DNA from: Eubacterium sp. ER2
Lineage (GTDB): Bacteria > Bacillota > Clostridia > Lachnospirales > Lachnospiraceae
Length of the DNA stretch: 64,000 nt
Assembly (NCBI RefSeq): GCF_000765215.1
Contig: NZ_JPJE01000006.1
Location: 1-64,000, forward strand
Direction: 5' to 3'
The position numbers and the translations under genes are program-made. How positions within the stretch are numbered: position 1 is the stretch's first letter; every line of letters begins with the position of its first letter. Shown here piece after piece: positions 23,858-31,580 of this stretch. The notes beneath the pieces were generated by a model. That model saw only the letters and a program-made list of their open reading frames with translations, was not told the origin of the DNA and did no database searches.

Positions 23858-24781
23858 ATGTCATTTTCAGGCAAAGTGAAAGAGGAGCTGGCGAGAGTGT
23901 GTCCCAGAGCCAGGCACTGCAGGCTTGCGGAGCTCGCCGCAATCACAGGCATGTGCGGGGAGTGGAGAGAGGAGGGCTGTCTGTCCTTCCTTGTGCACTC
24001 GGAAAATATTGCCGTCGTGAGAAAATGCTTTACATTGATCGAAAAAACCTTTAATATAGGTAATGAAATTGCTGTCCAGACAGCGGTGCGCAGAAATATG
24101 CACAAGGACAGCAGCGTATACTATTTGTGTGCGTCCGGGGAATGTCTGCGGGCTGTGCGCCACGCGGACGTGCAGGCGGTCTGCTGTAAGAGGGCTTACC
24201 TGCGCGGCGCTTTCCTGTCTTCAGGATCCATGAGCGACCCCGGAAAATCCTATCACTTTGAGATTGTCTGTAATACTTTGGAAAAAGCCCAGTATCTTCA
24301 GCAGCTTATGCAGGACTTCGGCCTGGAGGCCCGCATTGTGAGAAGGAAAAAGAACATTATCGTATACCTGAAGGAGGGTGACCGCATCGTGGACGCCCTG
24401 AACGTGATGGACGCTCCGGTGGCTCTGATGGAGCTGGAGAATGTTCGGATCCTGAAGGATATGCGCAATAATGTGAACCGGAAGGTAAACTGTGAGACAG
24501 CCAATATCAACAAGACAGTCTCTGCCGCAGTTAAGCAGAGGGATGATATTGAATACATCCGCGACACGGTGGGACTTTCAGGATTGCCGGACGGACTGCG
24601 GGACGTTGCCCTTACACGCCTCGCATATCCCGATGCATCATTGAAGGAGCTGGGAGAGCTCCTGGAGAACCCGGTGGGGAAATCCGGAGTGAACCACAGG
24701 CTCAGGAAGTTAAGTGAAATGGCAGATAAGTTAAGGGATAGCAAGGAGGTACAATATGATCAAGAAACCAGTGACAATTAA
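23858..24781 (+). CDS. whiA: DNA-binding protein WhiA
   Basis: The 307-residue protein has the degenerate LAGLIDADG homing-endonuclease fold (about 1-200, YLRGAFLSSGSMSDPGKSYHFEI) and a C-terminal helix-turn-helix (LKELGELLENPVGKSGVNHRLRKL). It controls sporulation septation in Streptomyces and cell division/chromosome segregation in Bacillus. The final 26 bases overlap the Crh-like gene. ATG at 23858 follows AGCAGGGATAG, a weak site. Confidence 0.95.
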   Translation: MSFSGKVKEELARVCPRARHCRLAELAAITGMCGEWREEGCLSFLVHSENIAVVRKCFTLIEKTFNIGNEIAVQTAVRRNMHKDSSVYYLCASGECLRAVRHADVQAVCCKRAYLRGAFLSSGSMSDPGKSYHFEIVCNTLEKAQYLQQLMQDFGLEARIVRRKKNIIVYLKEGDRIVDALNVMDAPVALMELENVRILKDMRNNVNRKVNCETANINKTVSAAVKQRDDIEYIRDTVGLSGLPDGLRDVALTRLAYPDASLKELGELLENPVGKSGVNHRLRKLSEMADKLRDSKEVQYDQETSDN

Positions 24782-25013
24782 ACTTAGGGACGGTCTTGAC
24801 GCAAGACCGATCGCGCTGCTTGTGCAGGAAGCCAGCCAGTATTCCAGCCATGTGTACATAGAGGTGGCTGACAAGAAGGTGAACGCCAAGAGCATTATGG
24901 GTATGATGAGCCTGACCATGGGCGAGGGCGATGAGTTTACAGTTGTCGCGGATGGCGAAGACGAGGAAGCGGCAGTAGCTGGCGTGGAGAGATTTCTCTC
25001 GGAGCAGAAATAG
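24756..25013 (+). CDS. crh: Crh-like HPr paralogue with Asp15
   Basis: The 85-residue protein has the HPr fold, but the phosphorylatable His15 of the GLHARP motif is Asp15 (DGLDARP). The regulatory Ser46 is kept (NAKSIMGMMSL). It therefore should not carry PTS phosphate but can be phosphorylated by HPr kinase, like Bacillus Crh (which has Gln15), and could serve as corepressor with CcpA. The position after whiA is that of crh in Bacillus. AAGGAGG lies upstream within whiA. A genuine HPr with His15 is encoded at 42068. Confidence 0.88.
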   Translation: MIKKPVTIKLRDGLDARPIALLVQEASQYSSHVYIEVADKKVNAKSIMGMMSLTMGEGDEFTVVADGEDEEAAVAGVERFLSEQK

Positions 25014-25040
25014 ATGAAATAAAAGATCTGTAAAGGGAAA

Positions 25041-25065
25041 GGGCATTTTGTAAATGCCCTTTTTT
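25041..25065 (+). terminator. Terminator after crh
   Basis: GGGCATTT (25041-25048) pairs with AAATGCCC (25052-25059), followed by TTTTTT. It ends the murB-crh operon. Confidence 0.88.
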
Positions 25066-25097
25066 GGCCTATGCAGACAGCGGAAGGGGAGACAGAG

Positions 25098-26057
25098 ATG
25101 AAGAGACTGTTGTTTGTGTACAACCCCCATGCGGGGAAGGGGCTCCTGAAGCCCAAGGTATCGGATATTATCGATATTTTCGTGAAGGCGGGCTACGAGG
25201 TGACGGCCTATCCGACCCAGGCCTACCACGATGCCTACAGGAAGATACGGGAATTCACGGACCACTATGACCTGGTGGTGTGCAGCGGTGGCGACGGCAC
25301 CATCGACGAGGTGGTGACCGGCATGATGGCCAGGGAGGACAGGGTGCCCGTGGGCTATATCCCCACCGGGACCACCAATGATTTTGCCCACAGCCTTAAG
25401 ATCCCCAGGGATATACTGGCCGCTGCGGACAACGCTGTGAACGGGCAGGCGTTTCCCTGTGATGTGGGACAGTTTAACGACGGCATTTTCGTGTACATTG
25501 CGGCCTTTGGCCTGTTCACGGATGTCTCCTACCAGACCAACCAGACGGCCAAGAACATACTGGGGCATCTGGCCTATGTGCTGGAGGGGACAAAGCGGCT
25601 CTTCAACATACCCTCCTACCGGATCAAGGTGACTCACGACGGAGAGGTGATCGAGGATGAGTTTATTTACGGCATGGTGACCAACTCCCGCTCTGTGGGA
25701 GGCTTTCGGAACATGGTGGGAAAGAACGTGTCCTTTGACGACGGCGTCTTTGAGGTGACCTTGATCAAGATGCCGAAAAACCCCATTGAGCTGCAGGAGA
25801 TCATCACAGCTCTTCTGACCGAGCAGACCAACGGCAAGCACATGTATTCCTTCAAGAGCGGCCATCTGGTCTTTGAGTCCCTGGAGGAGATCCCCTGGAC
25901 ACTGGACGGGGAGTTTGGAGGAGACCACGATGTGGTGGAGATCCACAATCTCCAGAAGCAGCTTCAGATCATGGTGCCGGCAAAGCATATAGCCGAGCTG
26001 TCAGAGGCCGGGAAAGCGACGGAGGAGCAGGTGGAAGAGAAGAGGAAGGAACCGTAG
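25098..26057 (+). CDS. YegS/BmrU family lipid kinase (diacylglycerol kinase-like)
   Basis: The 319-residue protein begins with the family's nucleotide-binding segment (MKRLLFVYNPHAGKG) and contains the SGGDGTIDEVVTG motif near residue 65 and GTTNDFAHSL near residue 95, all hallmarks of the diacylglycerol/sphingosine kinase superfamily. In Firmicutes DgkB-type members phosphorylate diacylglycerol released by lipoteichoic acid synthesis. The start at 25098 has GGGGAG upstream; ATG 25071 inside the terminator region is less likely. Confidence 0.88.
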   Translation: MKRLLFVYNPHAGKGLLKPKVSDIIDIFVKAGYEVTAYPTQAYHDAYRKIREFTDHYDLVVCSGGDGTIDEVVTGMMAREDRVPVGYIPTGTTNDFAHSLKIPRDILAAADNAVNGQAFPCDVGQFNDGIFVYIAAFGLFTDVSYQTNQTAKNILGHLAYVLEGTKRLFNIPSYRIKVTHDGEVIEDEFIYGMVTNSRSVGGFRNMVGKNVSFDDGVFEVTLIKMPKNPIELQEIITALLTEQTNGKHMYSFKSGHLVFESLEEIPWTLDGEFGGDHDVVEIHNLQKQLQIMVPAKHIAELSEAGKATEEQVEEKRKEP

Positions 26058-26126
26058 AGGTTTCCCCCCCTCTTTTGCGGCTTTTTTCACGACTGAAAAA
26101 ATTTTTGAAAAAAATGAAAAAAATGC

Positions 26127-26155
26127 TTGCAATCTGTCGGGATGTTTGATATTAT
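26127..26155 (+). promoter_or_regulatory. tRNA-Glu promoter
   Basis: TTGCAA (26127-26132) and TATTAT (26150-26155) with a 17-base spacer; the overlapping TATAAT at 26153 would have a 20-base spacer. Start would fall just before the tRNA at 26176. Confidence 0.6.
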
Positions 26156-26175
26156 AATCAGGCAGCAAGCAATAC

Positions 26176-26247
26176 GGCTCCGTGGTCAAGAGGTCAAGAC
26201 GCTAGCCTCTCACGCTGGAATCAGGGGTTCGATTCCCCTCGGAGTCA
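26176..26247 (+). tRNA. tRNA-Glu (CTC)
   Basis: A 72-base cloverleaf: acceptor GGCTCCG with CGGAGTC, anticodon stem CTAGC/GCTGG around loop CTCTCAC (anticodon CTC), T-arm GGGG-TTCGATT-CCCC. It reads GAG codons. CCA is not encoded. Confidence 0.93.
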
Positions 26248-26253
26248 CTGAAG

Positions 26254-26295
26254 GATCTTCGAAGTGCAGTCATGCAGTCTCGAAGATCTTTTTTT
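26254..26295 (+). terminator. Terminator of tRNA-Glu
   Basis: GATCTTCGA (26254-26262) pairs with TCGAAGATC (26280-26288), followed by TTTTTTT. Confidence 0.85.
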
Positions 26296-26371
26296 GTTGT
26301 AAGGGGCATTCGCCCCCTGCGGAAAACGCTCCGCCTCAGAGGCGGGCAGGACAAAAGAAGAAAGGAAGAAA

Positions 26372-26770
26372 ATGAAGAAGTTTATCGAGGAATTCAAGAC
26401 ATTTGCCCTCCGGGGAAATATGATGGATATGGCCATTGGTGTCATTATCGGCGGTGCCTTTTCCGGGATCGTCACATCGCTCACGGACAATTTTATCAAC
26501 CCCATCCTGAATGTGGTTACAGGGGGACGGCTGTACAGCCTGCAGGATGTGGCAGGATTTGCCTCTGCCTTTCTGTCCTCTCTGGTCAATTTCTTTATCA
26601 TGGCGTTTGTGCTGTTCTGCCTGCTGAAGGGAGTCAATAAGCTGATGAGCCTTGGGAAAAAGCCGGAGGCGGAGACGGCGCCGACAACAAAGAAATGCCC
26701 CTACTGCATGAGCGAGATCGATATTGCGGCAACCCGCTGCCCGCACTGCACTTCTCAGCTTGCGGAATAA
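26372..26770 (+). CDS. mscL: Large-conductance mechanosensitive channel with zinc ribbon
   Basis: The 132-residue protein is an MscL channel, opening under membrane stretch to release solutes. TM1 (about 14-45, with the N-terminal FKTFALRGNMMDMAIGVIIGGAF signature) and TM2 (about 66-90) are joined by a short outer loop. Unusually, the cytoplasmic C-terminal helix is replaced by a treble-clef-like zinc ribbon, CPYC (109-112) and CPHC (123-126). GAAGAAAGGAAG precedes the ATG. Confidence 0.92.
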   Translation: MKKFIEEFKTFALRGNMMDMAIGVIIGGAFSGIVTSLTDNFINPILNVVTGGRLYSLQDVAGFASAFLSSLVNFFIMAFVLFCLLKGVNKLMSLGKKPEAETAPTTKKCPYCMSEIDIAATRCPHCTSQLAE

Positions 26771-26776
26771 TACGGC

Positions 26777-26815
26777 GAGAGGCCCGCAGACACTGTGAAT
26801 GTCTGCGGGCCTCTC
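26777..26815. terminator. Bidirectional terminator between mscL and the PLP enzyme
   Basis: A 16-bp perfect GC-rich stem (26777-26792 with 26800-26815), followed by CTTTGT. It ends mscL and probably also the convergent aminotransferase gene, whose stop lies at 26853. Confidence 0.85.
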
Positions 26816-26852
26816 TTTGTATATCATGAAATGAGTAAAGAGTGGAGCATGT

Positions 26853-28136
26853 TTATACGGACTCGGCGATCTCCTTTGTGATCTTCAGGAATTTGTCGAT
26901 GTCCTCTGCGCCATGACAGTGGAGCGGTGATACGCGGATCGCGCCCGGGATGCCCAGGGTGTCCACAATCCTCCTGGAGTACATGCTGCTTCTCACACGC
27001 TCAAATACGGTGACGCCTCTCTTCATGTACTCGATAACGCACTCGGGGTAATCGATGCCCTTGATGCCCATGGCGATGATCAGGTCTTTGTATGTAAGGT
27101 CTTCCATATCTACGTAAACTTCCACATTAGGAATATGACGGAGTCCCGGAACTTCCGGAGTTCCTTCCAGCATACGGTACAGAAGAGCTCTCTCCTGCAT
27201 GTGGATACGGTTCATACCCTCCACGAACAGCTCGCGCTTGTCCTGGCTGTGGATGAAATGCTCGCCGATGGAGCATACATAGTCGATGACAGCCATCATG
27301 GCAGCGAAGTTGCCGGGCGTAGGTGTGCCAAGAGCCCATACATCCGGATCTTTAAATGTCAGTTTGTGGTGCATCATGGTGGCTACGCGGTCCGATACAT
27401 AGGCAAATCCGCAGCCTCTTACACCAAAGAATTTGTAAGGCGCGATGTTGGTCGCGTCAACGCCCCAGTCCTCCACGTCGATCACAGCGTGGGGGGCGTG
27501 CTGCACAGCGTCTGTGATCACATAGCATTCAGGATTGACTTCTTTTACTCTCCGGACGATCTCTTTGACGTCCATGATGTTTCCGGAGATGTTGGATGCA
27601 GCCATGATGCTGACAAGGCAGGTGTCCTTGTCCACGTATTTCATAACCTCATCTACGTCAATTCCGCCGGTGGTCTTGTTGGCCGGCACCTCCCGGAATT
27701 CTCTTCCTGTCTTCGTGCAGGCGTACTCTACAGCGTCGTGTGCTGACGGGTGCTCCAGGCAGGATGTCACAGCGTTCGTTCCCCATTTTACATTTTCAAG
27801 AATGACATCCACGATCTGGAACATGGTCTGGGAAGCGGAGAGCTCTGTCACGAGAGCGCCGCTTTTGGCTCCGAAGACAACCTCCAGTATCTCTTTCGTT
27901 CCCTCGGATACATAGTGAGCCAGCTTCAGACCTCTGGCATAGTTTCTCTCCGGGCAGTCCGGGAACTGCTCGCAGGCTGCTTTCGCCTCAACGGCGGCTC
28001 TCAGGCGAAGAGATCCGCCGGAGTTCTCGAAGAAAAGACGTGGCCCGTAGAGCGGGTCTGCATCCGCGTAACAGAACTGTGCCTTCAGGTGCTTCTGGTA
28101 TTCCTCCGGGAATAATATTCCGTGTTCTGCGTTCAT
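26853..28136 (-). CDS. Class V aminotransferase-fold PLP enzyme (NifS/CsdA-like)
   Basis: The 427-residue protein has the class V fold: Asp209 and His213 in the TDAVQH motif, and Lys235 in APYKFFGVRG as the PLP-binding lysine. It resembles cysteine desulfurase-like proteins but lacks a clear reactive-Cys loop (the region near 380 reads HCHGAEDI), so desulfurase activity is doubtful; an amino-acid lyase or aminotransferase is more likely. GGAGGAG precedes the start. It is divergent from a LysR gene that also faces the pxp operon, so may belong to that catabolic system. Confidence 0.75.
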   Translation of the reverse strand: MNAEHGILFPEEYQKHLKAQFCYADADPLYGPRLFFENSGGSLRLRAAVEAKAACEQFPDCPERNYARGLKLAHYVSEGTKEILEVVFGAKSGALVTELSASQTMFQIVDVILENVKWGTNAVTSCLEHPSAHDAVEYACTKTGREFREVPANKTTGGIDVDEVMKYVDKDTCLVSIMAASNISGNIMDVKEIVRRVKEVNPECYVITDAVQHAPHAVIDVEDWGVDATNIAPYKFFGVRGCGFAYVSDRVATMMHHKLTFKDPDVWALGTPTPGNFAAMMAVIDYVCSIGEHFIHSQDKRELFVEGMNRIHMQERALLYRMLEGTPEVPGLRHIPNVEVYVDMEDLTYKDLIIAMGIKGIDYPECVIEYMKRGVTVFERVRSSMYSRRIVDTLGIPGAIRVSPLHCHGAEDIDKFLKITKEIAESV

Positions 28137-28207
28137 AGTTTCTCCTCCTTTTATATAGGATATAGTCCCGTTTGTTTCTTGCCTTTATTATATCATGCAC
28201 AAAAAAA

Positions 28208-28236
28208 TTGTGAAATGAATAATTTTATTGTATAAT
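28208..28236 (+). promoter_or_regulatory. Promoter of the LysR gene
   Basis: TTGTGA (28208-28213) and TATAAT (28231-28236) are 17 bases apart in the 175-base divergent gap, which is AT-rich and should also hold the LysR operator and the PLP-enzyme promoter. Confidence 0.6.
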
Positions 28237-28311
28237 ATTGAAAAAATTTATATTTAAAACGGACCGCGCAGGGTACGGAAACCGAAAGACCCGACAAAGG
28301 AGGGGGAGAAC

Positions 28312-29223
28312 ATGAATTTAGCAGATATCGAGACATTTCTTATGATCGTAAAGACAAAAAATATTACAAAGACAGCGGAAAATCTTTTCCTGTCCCAGCC
28401 CACTGTGAGCCACAGACTGAAGTCGCTGGAGGAGGAACTGGATGTAAAGCTTATTACAAGGAAGAAAGGCTACAAACAGATCGAGCTGACTACCCCGGGG
28501 GAGGAATTCATCCCTATTGCGGAGAGGTGGGTCTCCATCTGGCAGGAGATGCAGCTTTTAAAGCATAGCCAGGACAGGCTGTACCTGACGGTGGGCTGTA
28601 CGGACACGATGAACAGTGCCATCCTTTTTGACCTGTACAGGCAGATCCTGAATGAGAAGGAACATGTGATGAACCTTCATATTAAAACGCACTATTCTTA
28701 TGAGCTCTATGGACTTCTGGAAAACCATGAGATCGACATTGGGTTTGTGTATCATCATCTTCAGTTTAAAAATATTGTGACAGAACCTATCATGCGGGAG
28801 AAAATGTATATCCTGCGGTCTGCCCGGGCAGGAGAGCCCAGGGAAGCCATTCACACAGATGAAATGGATCCCCAGAAAGAGATCTTTGTGAGCTGGGAGG
28901 CCAACTATCAGATCTGGCATGACCAGACCATCAGCAAGGGAGAGTGGCCCCGGATACAGGTGGATACCTTTGAACTTCTCCTTCATCTGCTGGCAGATGA
29001 CACGTTGTGGGCTATCGTGCCCATCTCTGTGGCGGAGCGGATCGCCAGCCTGCGCCCGGTGCAGATCAGTGAGATCGCCAACGCCACGCAGCCTCCCGAG
29101 AGGATCACGTACAAGATCAAGCATAAATATCCAAACGAGGCCACCCTGAAGGCCGTGCAGGTCTTTGAGGAGAAGATCAATGCGTATCTGCGGACAAAAG
29201 ACTGGGGATACGTCGGACAGTAG
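28312..29223 (+). CDS. LysR family transcriptional regulator
   Basis: The 303-residue protein has the N-terminal LysR helix-turn-helix (LADIETFLMIVKTKNITKTA, then SQPTVSHRLKSLEEEL) and a periplasmic-binding-like effector domain (from about residue 90). AGGAGGGGGAG precedes the ATG. It lies between the divergent PLP enzyme and the pxp operon on its own strand; LysR proteins usually control a divergent or adjacent operon, so 5-oxoproline or a related compound may be its inducer. Confidence 0.9.
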   Translation: MNLADIETFLMIVKTKNITKTAENLFLSQPTVSHRLKSLEEELDVKLITRKKGYKQIELTTPGEEFIPIAERWVSIWQEMQLLKHSQDRLYLTVGCTDTMNSAILFDLYRQILNEKEHVMNLHIKTHYSYELYGLLENHEIDIGFVYHHLQFKNIVTEPIMREKMYILRSARAGEPREAIHTDEMDPQKEIFVSWEANYQIWHDQTISKGEWPRIQVDTFELLLHLLADDTLWAIVPISVAERIASLRPVQISEIANATQPPERITYKIKHKYPNEATLKAVQVFEEKINAYLRTKDWGYVGQ

Positions 29224-29396
29224 AACATTAAATATAGAAAATGTTAATATATTCCACAAAAATAATTTATTTTATGAAACAAAACCCGTGTGATATACTG
29301 TAAATAATTAATAAAGAAACGCATTAATTGAGCGAAAAATTAAGACAATTTACCAAAAGCAGACGAATCGCAATAACGGTGAAAGGAGTGAAAGAG

Positions 29397-30128
29397 ATGG
29401 AGGCAAAATTTCTGATGGGCGGAGAAAAATCCCTGTATGTCCAGCTCGGCGATGAGATCAGCCTGGATGTCAACCAGAAGGTGCGCGGCCTGATGCACAA
29501 TCTGGAGACAGATCCTATTGAGGGAGTTGTTGAGATGGTGCCTACCTATGCGGCGCTGCTCATCCACTACAGACCGGAGAAGATCCTCTATGATCAGCTT
29601 GTGGAGGAAGTGAAGAAGCGCATGGCGGACGCGGGGAAGGCGGACGAGGCATCCCAGATCGTAAAGGTAGTGCCTATCTGCTATGACAAGGAGTTTGCGC
29701 TGGATCTGGAGGACTGCGCAAAATTTGAAAATGTCTCTGTGGAAGAGTTCATCAGGATGCACTCGGAACACGAGTACTATGTGTATATGCTCGGATTTGC
29801 GCCCGGACACGCCTACATGGCAAGGTTCGAGGAGCCCTTCCATTTTAAGAGGAGAGAGTCGCCGCGAGTGAAGATCAACGGCGGTTCTATTGTAGTTGGA
29901 GAAAATCTTTCCAACCTGATCCCCTTTGATCAGCCCTGCGGATGGAATGTTGTCGCAGCTACGCCGCTTAAGGTATGTGACTACACGAAAGAAGACCCCT
30001 TCCTGGCCCATGCAGGAGACTGGGTGAAATATCAGCCTGTCAGCCGGAAGGAGTACGACCAGATCAAGGCGGATGTGGAAAGAGGAACTTACAAGGTGGA
30101 AACATATGCGAAAAAGGCGGTGAAATAG
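29397..30128 (+). CDS. pxpB: 5-oxoprolinase subunit B (PxpB/KipI)
   Basis: The 243-residue protein is of the KipI/allophanate hydrolase subunit 1 type (motif MLGFAPGHAYM, later PRVKINGGSIVVGENLSNLIPFDQPCGWNV). With PxpC it forms the ATP-dependent part of the PxpABC 5-oxoprolinase, converting 5-oxoproline to glutamate. The start at 29397 has AAGGAG upstream; the ORF is open to 29328 but lacks a site there. A promoter with TATACT lies about 100 bases upstream. The stop is three bases before pxpC. Confidence 0.9.
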   Translation: MEAKFLMGGEKSLYVQLGDEISLDVNQKVRGLMHNLETDPIEGVVEMVPTYAALLIHYRPEKILYDQLVEEVKKRMADAGKADEASQIVKVVPICYDKEFALDLEDCAKFENVSVEEFIRMHSEHEYYVYMLGFAPGHAYMARFEEPFHFKRRESPRVKINGGSIVVGENLSNLIPFDQPCGWNVVAATPLKVCDYTKEDPFLAHAGDWVKYQPVSRKEYDQIKADVERGTYKVETYAKKAVK

Positions 30129-30131
30129 AAG

Positions 30132-31085
30132 ATGGGAATCGTTGTTGAAAATCCAGGAATACAGACGACTGTACAGGATGAAGGGCGTTTCGGCTATCAG
30201 CAGTACGGCGTGTCGCCGGCAGGACCTATGGATACCAAGTCCTTTTTCCTTGCCAATATCTTAGTGGGAAATAAAAGAGGCGAGAGCGCTCTGGAAATGA
30301 CTTTTATGGGTCCCACATTGAAGTTTGAGAAGGACAATATCATCGCGGTGACAGGGGCCAATGTATCTCCCACTGTGAACAATGAGCCGATCCCCATGTA
30401 CCAGGCAGTGCTTGTCCATGCGGGAGACACTGTCGCTTTTGGTGTGGCAACTGGCGGAGCCCGGGCCTACATCGCTTTTGCCGGCGGATTGGACGTGCCG
30501 GTGGTGATGGGAAGCAAGGCAACACTTATGAGAAACAAGATCGGCGGCGTGGAGGGACGCAAGCTGGAAAAAGGCGATGCCATCGGCTTTGTGAACCCTA
30601 AGACCAGCCTTCCGAAAATGGAGATGAGAAAGCTTGAACCGGAGAAATTCCCCCAGAAGGAAGTGACTCTGCGGGTGGTGACTGGTCCCCAGGACACAGC
30701 ATTTTCCGAGGAGGAAGTGAGAAAATTCTTCTGGTACAGTGCTACCATTACAAATGAATTTGACCGGATGGGCTGCAGGCTGGAAAGAGAAGAACCCCTG
30801 CACCACATCAAGGATGGAAATACTATCTCAGACGGTATTGTGTTCGGATCCATCCAGGTGCCCACAAACGGCCAGCCCATTATCATGCTGGCGGATCGGC
30901 AGACTACAGGAGGCTACACAAAGATCGGAACCGTTATCTCCGTGGATCTTCCAAAACTGGCGCAGAGCGTACCTGGATACAAGGTGCATTTTGTGAGAGT
31001 AGGCATTCAGCTTGCCCAGGAACTGTATCTGCGGCAGCAGAAAGAACTGAAGAACCTGGAGAGATGTCTGGGACAGAGGAGCTGA
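30132..31085 (+). CDS. pxpC: 5-oxoprolinase subunit C (PxpC/KipA), carboxyltransferase-like
   Basis: The 317-residue protein has the biotin-dependent carboxyltransferase fold of KipA (ENPGIQTTVQDEGRFGYQQYG at the start in pieces, SPAGPMD, then TGPQDTAF, ADRQTTGGYTKIGTV). Homologous domains form the carboxyltransferase of urea carboxylase. Directly next to biotin carrier and biotin carboxylase genes, a real carboxylation role is conceivable besides PxpABC chemistry. Confidence 0.9.
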   Translation: MGIVVENPGIQTTVQDEGRFGYQQYGVSPAGPMDTKSFFLANILVGNKRGESALEMTFMGPTLKFEKDNIIAVTGANVSPTVNNEPIPMYQAVLVHAGDTVAFGVATGGARAYIAFAGGLDVPVVMGSKATLMRNKIGGVEGRKLEKGDAIGFVNPKTSLPKMEMRKLEPEKFPQKEVTLRVVTGPQDTAFSEEEVRKFFWYSATITNEFDRMGCRLEREEPLHHIKDGNTISDGIVFGSIQVPTNGQPIIMLADRQTTGGYTKIGTVISVDLPKLAQSVPGYKVHFVRVGIQLAQELYLRQQKELKNLERCLGQRS

Positions 31086-31133
31086 GAAACCTTGCCGCAC
31101 AGGTGCGGCGCCACATAGAAGGGGAAATGAAAC

Positions 31134-31568
31134 ATGAAACTGGAAAAGATCACAGCCCTGCTCCACGAAGTGGACAGATCCGGCGTGACAGAATTTGAGA
31201 TACAGGACGGAGACTTCCGCATCTCCATCAAAAAGACGGCGGCCCGGACAGAAAGCTGCCAGGCAGCCCCGGAGGTGAGCAGCCGGCAGGCGAAGCCTGA
31301 GGAGAAAGAGGAAGAAGTGTCCATCCAGGAAGGAACCATCATACGCTCGCCCCTTGTAGGCATCTTCCATGCCTCTGACAGCCAGAGCGGAGAGCCCTTT
31401 GTGACTGTGGGAAGCACGGTGGAACAGGGACAGGTGATGGGAACCATCGAGGCAATGAAGATGATGAACGATGTAGTGGCAGGATGCGGCGGCACAGTGT
31501 CTGAAGTCCTTGTAAAGGACGGGGAACTGGTAGAGTACGCGCAGCCTCTCTTCGTCATCGAGGGATAG
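31134..31568 (+). CDS. accB: Biotin carboxyl carrier protein
   Basis: The 144-residue protein has the AccB layout: an N-terminal helical part, an Ala/Glu/Lys-rich linker (about 38-65) and a biotinyl domain (about 70-144). The biotinylated lysine is Lys109 in EAMKMMN. It lies between pxpC and accC. No acetyl-CoA carboxyltransferase (accA/accD) gene is in the operon, so it may serve the PxpBC proteins instead of fatty acid synthesis. Confidence 0.92.
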   Translation: MKLEKITALLHEVDRSGVTEFEIQDGDFRISIKKTAARTESCQAAPEVSSRQAKPEEKEEEVSIQEGTIIRSPLVGIFHASDSQSGEPFVTVGSTVEQGQVMGTIEAMKMMNDVVAGCGGTVSEVLVKDGELVEYAQPLFVIEG

Positions 31569-31580
31569 GAGCAAAAAGAG

